A DNA stretch of 64,000 nt from positions 389,001 through 453,000 of the forward strand of contig NZ_CM000955.1 in the NCBI RefSeq assembly GCF_000159695.1, given 5' to 3'. Position numbers and translations under genes: made by a program. This DNA comes from Finegoldia magna ATCC 53516. GTDB lineage: Bacteria; Bacillota; Clostridia; Tissierellales; Peptoniphilaceae. Below, in pieces: positions 43,245 to 50,763 of this stretch (positions within the stretch are counted from its first letter, which is position 1; every line of letters begins with the position of its first letter). Below the pieces are notes generated by a model. It was not told the DNA's origin, did not search any database, and saw only the letters and a list, made by a program, of their open reading frames with translations.

Positions 43245-44233
43245 TGTCTTAATTTCCTTACTTTTTTCATTATTGTTCTGAATCGTTCACAAGTGACAGA
43301 TTGTGGTCCATCGCTAAGTGCATTTTCAGGATCATTGTGGACTTCAATCATAAGTCCATCACAGCCTGCCGCAGTTGATGCAAGTGATAGTGGTTCAATC
43401 AAAGTGTATTTGCCACTAGCATGTGATGGATCCATTATTATTGGCAATTGGGACAATTCCTTCATAACAGAAATCGCTGAAATATCCAAAGTATTTCTAG
43501 TGTAACTTTCGAAAGTTCGAATTCCCCTTTCACACAATACGACATTTTCGTTGCCACCAGTCATAATGTACTCCGCACTCATTATCCATTCCTTGTAAGT
43601 CGCACTCAAACCTCTTTTTAATAATATTGGTTTGTCAGAATGTCCCAACTCTTTAAGCAAGGAATAATTTTGCATATTTCTCGCTCCAACTTGCAACATA
43701 TCGACATCATTGAAATAATCCAAATCTGACAAATCCATTATCTCAGTAATAATTGGAAGTCCTGTTTCTTTTTTTGCTTGGATTAACAAATCAATTCCCT
43801 TTTTCCCCAATCCTTGAAATGCATAAGGTGATGACCTAGGCTTAAAAGCTCCACCTCTAAGGATATTAGCTCCGTTTTCCTTCACGCTTTTAGCAATCGT
43901 TATAATTTGTTCCTCACTCTCAACAGAGCATGGTCCTGCCATCACGCAGAAATTTCCGTCACCTATTTTTACACCATTGACATCTACAATTTTAGGTTGT
44001 GGATGGTATTTTTTGTTCGCCTTGCTGAAAGGTTCTTCAATTCTAATAACCTTGTCTACGATATCAAAACGCGATATTAATTTCTCATCAATACTTGAAG
44101 TATCTCCTATTAATGAAATAATAGTGTATCTATCGCCAACAGTCTCGTCAACTCTGACGTTCTGTTCATTTAAAAAATCTATTAATTTTTTTACTTCCTT
44201 TTCGTTAGGATTTCTTTTTAATTTTACTATCAT
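43232..44233 (-). CDS. aroF: 3-deoxy-7-phosphoheptulonate synthase
   Basis: 333 residues of the class Ib type: an N-terminal ferredoxin-like (ACT-like) domain of about 70 residues followed by the barrel with VMAGPCSVES, LRGGAFKPRSSPYAFQGLG, KRGLSAT, and DPSHASGK. It condenses PEP and erythrose-4-phosphate. The N-terminal domain can mediate feedback inhibition. First gene of the shikimate operon. Confidence 0.95.
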   Translation of the reverse strand: MIVKLKRNPNEKEVKKLIDFLNEQNVRVDETVGDRYTIISLIGDTSSIDEKLISRFDIVDKVIRIEEPFSKANKKYHPQPKIVDVNGVKIGDGNFCVMAGPCSVESEEQIITIAKSVKENGANILRGGAFKPRSSPYAFQGLGKKGIDLLIQAKKETGLPIITEIMDLSDLDYFNDVDMLQVGARNMQNYSLLKELGHSDKPILLKRGLSATYKEWIMSAEYIMTGGNENVVLCERGIRTFESYTRNTLDISAISVMKELSQLPIIMDPSHASGKYTLIEPLSLASTAAGCDGLMIEVHNDPENALSDGPQSVTCERFRTIMKKVRKLRQCIQ

Positions 44234-44325
44234 AATTTTCTCCGATAATCTTATTCTATTAATAGTATATCAAAACTGAGAAATTTAGTATAATATAAGT
44301 AGAGAAATTTAGAAAGAGTGATAAC

Positions 44326-44697
44326 ATGATAGAATCAAACGATTGGCTATTAAAACAAATCAACGTAGTCAGTGAATTTTTGCAAAAATTATTTACTGAT
44401 ATGGAAACAAGTAGAAAATTAAACGAGAATGAACAATACCAAAAAGATTCGTTCGAATTTGAAAGATTGTTGGAAAATCTAATCGAAGAAGATAGAATAA
44501 ACGATGCGGAAAATATTTTGTTCGAAAATCTAGAAACTAATAATCTAATGTATGCGACAATCGCTACTAGATTTTACGAAAAATTAAAAGGTCTTTCCGA
44601 TGAAAAACTTCAAAAATCAAACTACAGTCGTGAAGAAATCCTACAAGGATTGAACGATATGTGCGATATGTTTGGCTTGGAAATATTCAAGGGATAA
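44326..44697 (+). CDS. small soluble helical protein, unknown
   Basis: 123 residues, acidic, all-helical, no signal or membrane segment. The start MIESNDWLLKQINVVSEFLQKLF and spaced FERLLENLIEEDRINDAENILFEN look like a tetratricopeptide-like or DUF6483-like protein; I am not sure of the family. A ribosome site GAGTGAT lies six bases upstream. It is divergent from the shikimate operon and ends at a bidirectional terminator. Confidence 0.65.
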   Translation: MIESNDWLLKQINVVSEFLQKLFTDMETSRKLNENEQYQKDSFEFERLLENLIEEDRINDAENILFENLETNNLMYATIATRFYEKLKGLSDEKLQKSNYSREEILQGLNDMCDMFGLEIFKG

Positions 44698-44731
44698 AAA
44701 AAGCTGGTTTATAAAAACCAGTTTTTTTAAT
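44694..44731. terminator. bidirectional terminator
   Basis: AAACTGGTTT and AAAACCAG arms flanked by A7 and T7 end the + strand helical protein gene and the - strand ANT(6)-like gene that converge here. Confidence 0.9.
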
Positions 44732-45575
44732 CGTACGACCTTTGCCATATATCTCTAATTTTTTGCATTATATCGCGGTCAACTCTCTTAGGATATTCAT
44801 ATCCCAAAAGCTCTGCCACGTGAAGTCCTTGTTTTCTGAAAAGATCACATGATTTAAACAATGTACTCCACAAATTTTCTAATTCTGGAAGTGGATATGT
44901 TTGCAGATATCTTTCGTAATGATCTTTTGGAAGATAAGTCTTGATGTATTCGTAGTTGTATCCAATATTTACATTGAAGTCGTAATTGCTACCAATGTAG
45001 TAACCAGTCATTTTATCTACGTTTTCTCTAACATGATAAAACATTTGAATGGCGTAGATTTCTTCTTTTCTGTACAATCCTTTCGCAACATTCAATGAAT
45101 TTATGAACATTTGATTAACAAGTGATTCAAATTCATGTTTAGTTGGCTTTAATTGTCTAAAACAAACATCTGATTTCGTGCTATTTCCAACTAAAACTTG
45201 GTCTTTGTCTACCAAAATTTCTGATTGACTATCTTCATTAATATAAGCCTGCATCGTGTTTTCTTTTATGAAAAATATTCTGATTTTAGAAATATCATTG
45301 AGCACTATTGTGTAGCTTATGTTGTGCGGATTAATTTTATTCGTATAAGTTAATTTGTCAGATTTTTCTAACATCAACACATCGCCGAATAAGTTTTCAA
45401 TGAAATGTGAATCCTTAAACTTTTCAAAATCACTAACGCCGAAAACAAAGTGATAATCAGTGTTTTCGTCCTTTTTTAAAGTAGGATTAAGTCTTCTTCC
45501 CGTTTCTATAAGACTTCTAACTTCTTCATTTTGTTTTGAAAATTCTATAACCGTATTTTTAATATTATTAACCAT
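44727..45575 (-). CDS. ANT(6)/AadK-like nucleotidyltransferase homologue, active site degenerate
   Basis: 282 residues aligning through its length with AadK-type aminoglycoside 6-adenylyltransferases: N-terminal helix then ETGRRLNPTLKKDENTDYHF, FGVSDFEKF, ENLFGDVLMLEK, and the C-terminal YNYEYIKTYLPKDHYERYLQTYP. The enzyme motif G-S ... D-x-D should hold GSR and DYD; here it reads G26-R27-R28 and D40-Y41-H42, so the serine and the second catalytic Asp are gone. The protein is otherwise intact and not frameshifted. It may bind a nucleotide or an aminoglycoside-like ligand without catalysis, or have a new role. Five bases downstream of the HAD phosphatase gene, probably co-transcribed. Confidence 0.75.
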   Translation of the reverse strand: MVNNIKNTVIEFSKQNEEVRSLIETGRRLNPTLKKDENTDYHFVFGVSDFEKFKDSHFIENLFGDVLMLEKSDKLTYTNKINPHNISYTIVLNDISKIRIFFIKENTMQAYINEDSQSEILVDKDQVLVGNSTKSDVCFRQLKPTKHEFESLVNQMFINSLNVAKGLYRKEEIYAIQMFYHVRENVDKMTGYYIGSNYDFNVNIGYNYEYIKTYLPKDHYERYLQTYPLPELENLWSTLFKSCDLFRKQGLHVAELLGYEYPKRVDRDIMQKIRDIWQRSYD

Positions 45576-45580
45576 TCAAA

Positions 45581-46225
45581 TCACCTATCATTTTGATTAA
45601 TCACATATTCATACACATCAATTGGTTTTTCTGCAACAAAAACCGCATTTTCGTATTCTTCTGCATTTCCAAATCCATATCCTGCAGCGATTGCTTTAAT
45701 ATTGTTAAGTCTTGCCCCTTCAATATCGTGATGTCTGTCCCCAACCATAATCGATTCTTCTGGTTTTATATCAGTTTTATCAATTAAATATGCTATTACA
45801 TCTTCTTTTTCAACTCTAGATTGATCCATAGTCGCACCAGCAGTATACGAAAAATATTTCAACAAATTATTATCCGAAAGAATTTTTCTAGCCGACGATT
45901 CAACTTTGCTCGTCGCCAAATAAATTTTATATCCATCATCATAAAATTTGTCTATAGTTTCTACAATTCCATCGTAGAGTTCCATTTCTTTCATGCCTTT
46001 TTCGAAATAGTAATCCCTGAAATCTTCAATTCTTTCTTTGGATTCAGTCTCACTAAATCCCAACTCCATGTAACTGTCTTTCAAAGGTGGTCCTATAAAA
46101 GATATGAGCTTACTTTCATCGTATTTAAAATTTATTTTATCCAAACTAAACTTAACAGCATTTACAATTCCCTCATAGGAATTAGTAATAGTACCATCAA
46201 GATCAAATATTATATTCTTAATCAT
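45581..46225 (-). CDS. HAD-superfamily phosphatase (phosphoglycolate phosphatase-like)
   Basis: 214 residues: motif I FDLDGTITNS (Asp8, Asp10), motif II around ATSKVE, motif III Lys, motif IV MVGDRHHDIEGA. A helical cap lies between residues 17 and 90. Family members include Gph, PpaX and pyrophosphatases; the substrate is not decidable. A TATAAT and an 18-base near-palindrome lie upstream. Confidence 0.88.
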   Translation of the reverse strand: MIKNIIFDLDGTITNSYEGIVNAVKFSLDKINFKYDESKLISFIGPPLKDSYMELGFSETESKERIEDFRDYYFEKGMKEMELYDGIVETIDKFYDDGYKIYLATSKVESSARKILSDNNLLKYFSYTAGATMDQSRVEKEDVIAYLIDKTDIKPEESIMVGDRHHDIEGARLNNIKAIAAGYGFGNAEEYENAVFVAEKPIDVYEYVINQNDR

Positions 46226-46249
46226 AATTCCCCTCTCAATTTATTATAT

Positions 46250-46267
46250 CATAGCAAATTTACTATG
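46250..46267. promoter_or_regulatory. near-perfect 18-base palindrome beside the HAD gene -10
   Basis: CATAGCAAATTTACTATG is symmetric except for one base pair. It abuts a TATAAT (46243-46248, minus strand) and could be an operator of the phosphatase gene. Confidence 0.35.
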
Positions 46268-46341
46268 GTGTAATTATAAATTTATTTTAACACCAATGAT
46301 TATTTTATCATATATTTGATATTGTGTTTGAATTTTAGGCA

Positions 46342-46370
46342 AAACAAAACCCCGCACATGGCGGGGAATA
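46342..46370 (-). terminator. terminator after oppF
   Basis: CCCCGC and GCGGGG arms with loop CATGT, followed by TTTTGTTTT on the minus strand. Confidence 0.88.
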
Positions 46371-46374
46371 TAAT

Positions 46375-47550
46375 TTATTTTGTCATTCCTGTAGAGTCGA
46401 TATTTCTAGCTTTTGCTTCGTCATCTAATCTCTTATCCATTTGTTGATCAGCTGTTGTTTCTTCAACATTTTCTTGAACTTCAGATTGAGGTGCACGACT
46501 AAGCTTAGTATCTTGTTCTTTCATAGCTCTTATACCTTCGTCTAATCCTTTATCGAATAAGTGACAAGCTACAAAGTGTTTATCTGCTACTTCTTGTAAT
46601 ACAGGTCTGTCTTTTTTACAGATTTCCATTACATAATTACATCTTGTACAGAACTTACATCCTTCTGGCGCATTAATTGGTGAAGGAATTTCTCCTTGTA
46701 ATTTAACACGTCCTTCGCTTGAAACATCTGGATCTGGAATAGGAATTGCAGAAATCAATGCTTTAGTGTAAGGGTGAAGTGGTTGATTATAAATCTTAGT
46801 GTTAGAAGATACTTCGACCATACTACCCAAATACATTAGGCCTATTCTATCTGAAATGTGTTTTACCATTGATAAATCGTGAGAAATGAATAAATAAGTT
46901 AATTTCTTTTCTCTTTGTAATTCAATAAGTAAGTTAACAACTTGTGCTTGAATACTTACATCAAGCGCAGAGATAGGTTCATCACATACGATAAATTCTG
47001 GTTCAACAGCTAAAGCTCTGGCAATACCAATTCTTTGTCTTTGTCCACCAGATAATTCGTGTGGGAATCTTGCTCCGTGTTCAGCGTTAAGTCCTACAGT
47101 TTTTAATAATTCTGTAATTCTGTTTTGAATATCTTTTTCTTTCATTTCAGGGAAGTGAACTCTGATACCTTCTCCAATGATATCACCAATTGTCATCTTA
47201 GAATCAAGTGATGAGTATGGGTCTTGGAAAATCATTTGAGCTTTTTTCTTGAAAGATTGTTTTTCTTTTCCACTCAATTTTGAAGTATCTTTTCCTTCAT
47301 AAATAACTTTACCGTTTGTAGGTTCGTATAAGTTAATAACTGTTCTTCCGCATGTAGTTTTACCACATCCAGATTCTCCTACAAGTCCGAAAGTTTCCCC
47401 TTTATATATTTTTAAATTTACATTTTCAACAGCTTTTAAAGTCTTGTTCTTACCAACTTTGAAAAACTTATCCAAGTTTTCTAAATCAACAAGCACTTCT
47501 CTGTTTGAATAATCTATGTTTTTATCTTTAATAACGTTAGTTTCTGACAT
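46375..47550 (-). CDS. oppF: oligopeptide ABC transporter ATP-binding protein OppF
   Basis: 391 residues: Walker A GESGCGKTT, signature LSGGQRQRIGIARAL, Walker B EFIVCDEPISALD, and the C-terminal oligopeptide-type domain with a cysteine cluster (CKFCTRCNYVMEIC) that may hold an Fe-S cluster. The last 60 residues, rich in Glu/Gln/Asp, are an extension beyond the family norm of about 320-330. It energises import of oligopeptides. Last gene of oppABCDF. Confidence 0.93.
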   Translation of the reverse strand: MSETNVIKDKNIDYSNREVLVDLENLDKFFKVGKNKTLKAVENVNLKIYKGETFGLVGESGCGKTTCGRTVINLYEPTNGKVIYEGKDTSKLSGKEKQSFKKKAQMIFQDPYSSLDSKMTIGDIIGEGIRVHFPEMKEKDIQNRITELLKTVGLNAEHGARFPHELSGGQRQRIGIARALAVEPEFIVCDEPISALDVSIQAQVVNLLIELQREKKLTYLFISHDLSMVKHISDRIGLMYLGSMVEVSSNTKIYNQPLHPYTKALISAIPIPDPDVSSEGRVKLQGEIPSPINAPEGCKFCTRCNYVMEICKKDRPVLQEVADKHFVACHLFDKGLDEGIRAMKEQDTKLSRAPQSEVQENVEETTADQQMDKRLDDEAKARNIDSTGMTK

Positions 47551-47559
47551 AATTCACTC

Positions 47560-48795
47560 CTAATAAGGTCTTTCAACTTTTGGTGCTTGTTCGTGTGTTA
47601 ACCAACATCTGCAAACATGATGGTCTGAATATCTAGTTTCAGGTGGTTTCTTTTCTCTACAAATTTGCATTGCATAATCACATCTCGCTGCAAATGGACA
47701 TCCCGGAATTTCCATCAATAAATCTGGTGGAGTTCCACCTAATGAATACAATTCATTATCTTTTGATGAGTCAAGTCTTGGAACGCTCATCAACAATGCC
47801 CATGTGTATGGGTGATGTGCATCTTTAAATATTTCTTGTACTGTACCAGTTTCCATGATTTCACCGGCATACATTACTTGAATTCTGTCTGCAAAGTCAG
47901 CTACTACGCCTAAATCGTGAGTTACAAGAACTATAGAAGTGTTTTTAGTATCTCTTAATTCTCTCATCAAATCCAAGATTTGTGCTTGAATAGTTACATC
48001 AAGTGCTGTGGTTGGTTCGTCAGCCAAGATAACATTAGGGTTACATGCCAATGCTATGGCAATCATAACTCTTTGTCTCATACCACCTGATAATTCGTGT
48101 GGATATTGTTTAACACGTTCTTCAGCGTTAGGAATATTTACAGTCTTTAACAATTTAACAGCTTCTTTTTTAGCTTCATCTTTTGATAAATCAGTGTGCA
48201 ATAAAAGAGATTCTGTAATTTGTTTACCTATTTTCATAGTTGGGTTAAGAGAAGTCATAGGGTCTTGGAAAATCATTGATACATCAGAACCTTTATATTC
48301 TCTTAATCTCTTCTTATCCATGTTAAGAACTTCTTCATTCATATATTTAATTGAAGATGGTTCTTTGATAACTGCTGATTGAGGTAAAATTTGAAGTATA
48401 GATTTACTTACTACTGTTTTACCACATCCAGATTCACCTACTAAAGCCAAAGCTTCTCCATCGTAGATGTCAAAACTTACACCTCTTACAGCCTTTACTT
48501 CACCAGCATAAGTATTGAAAGATACGTTTAAGTTATCTACTTCAATTACTTTTGGTCTGTTAGTGTAATCTTTTTCTACTCTAGCAGTTCTTGTAAGTTC
48601 TTCTGATAAATTTTGTTTTTCGTTCATATTTTTTTCTTCGTTAACTCTATCTTCTACAACTTCAGAGGAAACATATTTAGTTGTAGTTTCCACTTCATTA
48701 TTTTCATTAATTACAGTTTCTTCAACTAAAGTTTCTTCTGAAAGGTTTTGTTCTTTTTTTAGTTCATCTACATCTTTGTATTTATTCTTGCTCAT
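47560..48795 (-). CDS. oppD: oligopeptide ABC transporter ATP-binding protein OppD
   Basis: 411 residues. A 75-residue acidic N-terminal extension, containing the repeated NLSEE (near residues 17 and 62), precedes a normal ABC domain: Walker A GESGCGKT, signature LSGGMRQRVMIAIAL, Walker B DEPTTALD, then the C-terminal domain with CPFAARCDYAMQIC. The strong AGGAGG site before the ATG at 48795 shows the extension is translated. Ten bases before oppF. Confidence 0.93.
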   Translation of the reverse strand: MSKNKYKDVDELKKEQNLSEETLVEETVINENNEVETTTKYVSSEVVEDRVNEEKNMNEKQNLSEELTRTARVEKDYTNRPKVIEVDNLNVSFNTYAGEVKAVRGVSFDIYDGEALALVGESGCGKTVVSKSILQILPQSAVIKEPSSIKYMNEEVLNMDKKRLREYKGSDVSMIFQDPMTSLNPTMKIGKQITESLLLHTDLSKDEAKKEAVKLLKTVNIPNAEERVKQYPHELSGGMRQRVMIAIALACNPNVILADEPTTALDVTIQAQILDLMRELRDTKNTSIVLVTHDLGVVADFADRIQVMYAGEIMETGTVQEIFKDAHHPYTWALLMSVPRLDSSKDNELYSLGGTPPDLLMEIPGCPFAARCDYAMQICREKKPPETRYSDHHVCRCWLTHEQAPKVERPY

Positions 48796-48806
48796 GTTTT
48801 TTCCTC

Positions 48807-49724
48807 CTACTGTCTAAGGTTAGGGTCAAGCGCATCTCTCAAACCATCACCTAACAAAGTAAATGAAAGCATTGTTAACCCGATCATTAGAGCTGGGAAA
48901 AACAATTGATAAGGATAAAATTGGAATACTTGTTGAGCTTGTGAACACATAAGTCCCCAAGAAGTTTCTGGAGGTTGTACACCAAGTCCTAAGTAACTTA
49001 AGAAAGCTTCACCAAATATATATCCTGGAATATCAAATGAAATTGATACAAGTATTACGTTCAAAGTATTTGGAATAAGGTGTTTGATAATGATGTCTTT
49101 GTTGCTTACTCCCAATACACGAGCTGCCATGATATAGTCTTGTTCTTTTAATGAAAGAATTTGACCTCTTACAAGTCTTGCAAGACCACACCATCCTGTG
49201 ATAGTCATGGCTAAGATAAGTGTACCTACACCATTTGAGTTTAATGCTAATCTTAAAATAATTACTAATAATAGATAAGGAATAGAAATCAAAATCTCTA
49301 CAATTCTCATCATTATTGTGTCAACTCTTCCACCAAAGAATGCAGAAGCTGCACCATAAATAGAACCTATAACAGTACCAATAATAGCACCTGCAAGACC
49401 TATTATGATGGAAATTCTACCACCTCTCCAAATTCTTGTGAAGATATCTCTTCCAAGTTCGTCAGTACCGAACCAGAATTTTGAACTTGGTGATAAGTTA
49501 ATATCTCCAACTAATTGTTCGTGAGAGTATCCTGTTAGCATTGGTCCGATGATAACCATTACAATTAAAAATACTAATATAATAAATGCAACTAAAGCTG
49601 CCTTGTTTTCTTTAAATCTTCTCCAAGCGTCAGACCAGTATGTTACTACAGGTCTTGCTATAAACTCAGATGTTCTATCGTCATCTGTTAGTCTTTGAAA
49701 TTTGCTTTGATCTATTTTTTCCAT
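48807..49724 (-). CDS. oppC: oligopeptide ABC transporter permease OppC
   Basis: 305 residues with an N-terminal OppC_N helix (near 38-60) followed by five more membrane segments and the BPD_transp loop LVRGQILSLKEQDYIMAARVLG that docks on the ATPase. Pairs with OppB. Part of oppABCDF. Confidence 0.94.
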   Translation of the reverse strand: MEKIDQSKFQRLTDDDRTSEFIARPVVTYWSDAWRRFKENKAALVAFIILVFLIVMVIIGPMLTGYSHEQLVGDINLSPSSKFWFGTDELGRDIFTRIWRGGRISIIIGLAGAIIGTVIGSIYGAASAFFGGRVDTIMMRIVEILISIPYLLLVIILRLALNSNGVGTLILAMTITGWCGLARLVRGQILSLKEQDYIMAARVLGVSNKDIIIKHLIPNTLNVILVSISFDIPGYIFGEAFLSYLGLGVQPPETSWGLMCSQAQQVFQFYPYQLFFPALMIGLTMLSFTLLGDGLRDALDPNLRQ

Positions 49725-49733
49725 ACTAATCCC

Positions 49734-50660
49734 CTAATCTACTATTTTAATTCTTGGATCTGCTATTCCGTATAAGATATCTACAACTAATTGAGAGATT
49801 AAGAACAAGAATGCATAGAAAATTGTTGTACCTATAATCATAGGATAATCTCTGGCAGTTATAGAGTTTACAAAGTAGCTTCCTAATCCTGGTATAGAAT
49901 ACATACTTTCAATAATGAAAGATCCTGTAAAGATACCAACGATTTGTGGTGCTATTATTGTGATGATAGGAAGTATAGCATTTCTGAATACGTGTTTTCT
50001 AATTACATTGAAGCCTGATACACCTTTTGCTTTTGCAGTTAGTATGTAGTCTTCGTTTAAAACTTCCAATACATTACTTCTCATGTATCTAGCATAAGTA
50101 GCTATTGAACCAAAGCATAATGCTATTGAAGGCAAAATTGTATACTTGATTTCGTCTCCGTAGCCTGAAGTTGGAAACCAATTTAGTTTTACTGCGAAAG
50201 CGTATTGTAAAAGAGCCCCCAAAATAAATACAGGTATCGTAATACCCAAAATAGCTAATACACTGATAATATAATCTGGCACTTTACCCCTGTTTAAGGC
50301 CGCAAGAATACCAAAAATAATACCAATAGTAATACCTATTACCATGGCTTGTCCACCAATTCTTCCAGATACTGGAGCAGTTTGAGCGATTGTAGCTTTT
50401 ACTTCTCTACCTGGATATTTGTATGAAGCACCTAAATCTCCATGTAATGCATTTTTCAAAAATATTGCATATTGTGTTGATACTGGTTTATCCAAACCAT
50501 ATCTAGCTTTATAATTTTTTATTGTTTGCTCTGGAAGAGTTTTACCCATAGCAGACAATGGATCCCCTTGAATATTATGCATCAAGAAGAATGTTGCTGT
50601 TGTGATTACAAATAATGTAAGCACCATATACAAGATTCTCTTTATAAGATATTTTAACAT
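49734..50660 (-). CDS. oppB: oligopeptide ABC transporter permease OppB
   Basis: 308 residues, six membrane segments, beginning MLKYLIKRILYMVLTLFV, with the EAA-like loop EVLNEDYILTAKAKGVSGF. The ATG at 50660 is preceded by AGGAGGA; an earlier in-frame ATG at 50678 overlaps that site. Two stable hairpins separate it from oppA. Confidence 0.94.
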   Translation of the reverse strand: MLKYLIKRILYMVLTLFVITTATFFLMHNIQGDPLSAMGKTLPEQTIKNYKARYGLDKPVSTQYAIFLKNALHGDLGASYKYPGREVKATIAQTAPVSGRIGGQAMVIGITIGIIFGILAALNRGKVPDYIISVLAILGITIPVFILGALLQYAFAVKLNWFPTSGYGDEIKYTILPSIALCFGSIATYARYMRSNVLEVLNEDYILTAKAKGVSGFNVIRKHVFRNAILPIITIIAPQIVGIFTGSFIIESMYSIPGLGSYFVNSITARDYPMIIGTTIFYAFLFLISQLVVDILYGIADPRIKIVD

Positions 50661-50683
50661 GAGTCCTCCTATATACAATTAGT

Positions 50684-50712
50684 AGGCTGTTACAAATTAT
50701 TTGTAACAGCCT
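50684..50712 (-). repeat. perfect 13 bp hairpin between oppA and oppB
   Basis: AGGCTGTTACAAA and TTTGTAACAGCCT enclose TTA. No T run follows on the minus strand, so it fits an mRNA-stabilising or partial processing structure better than a terminator. Confidence 0.7.
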
Positions 50713-50726
50713 GCCATTTTGATATG

Positions 50727-50760
50727 TACCCTCTTTACTGGACATCCAGTAAGGAGGGTA
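50727..50760 (-). repeat. 16 bp hairpin immediately after oppA
   Basis: TACCCTCTTTACTGGA pairs with TCCAGTAAGGAGGGTA (one wobble) around a two-base loop, starting four bases after the oppA stop. Its T run lies on the + strand side only, so on the opp transcript it is a 3'-end barrier rather than a classic terminator. Confidence 0.7.
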
Positions 50761-50763
50761 TTT

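Noticed and set aside
44234..44325. A T-box leader before the shikimate operon.
   Set aside because: Only about 90 bases separate the divergent genes and no T-box sequence or terminator is present.
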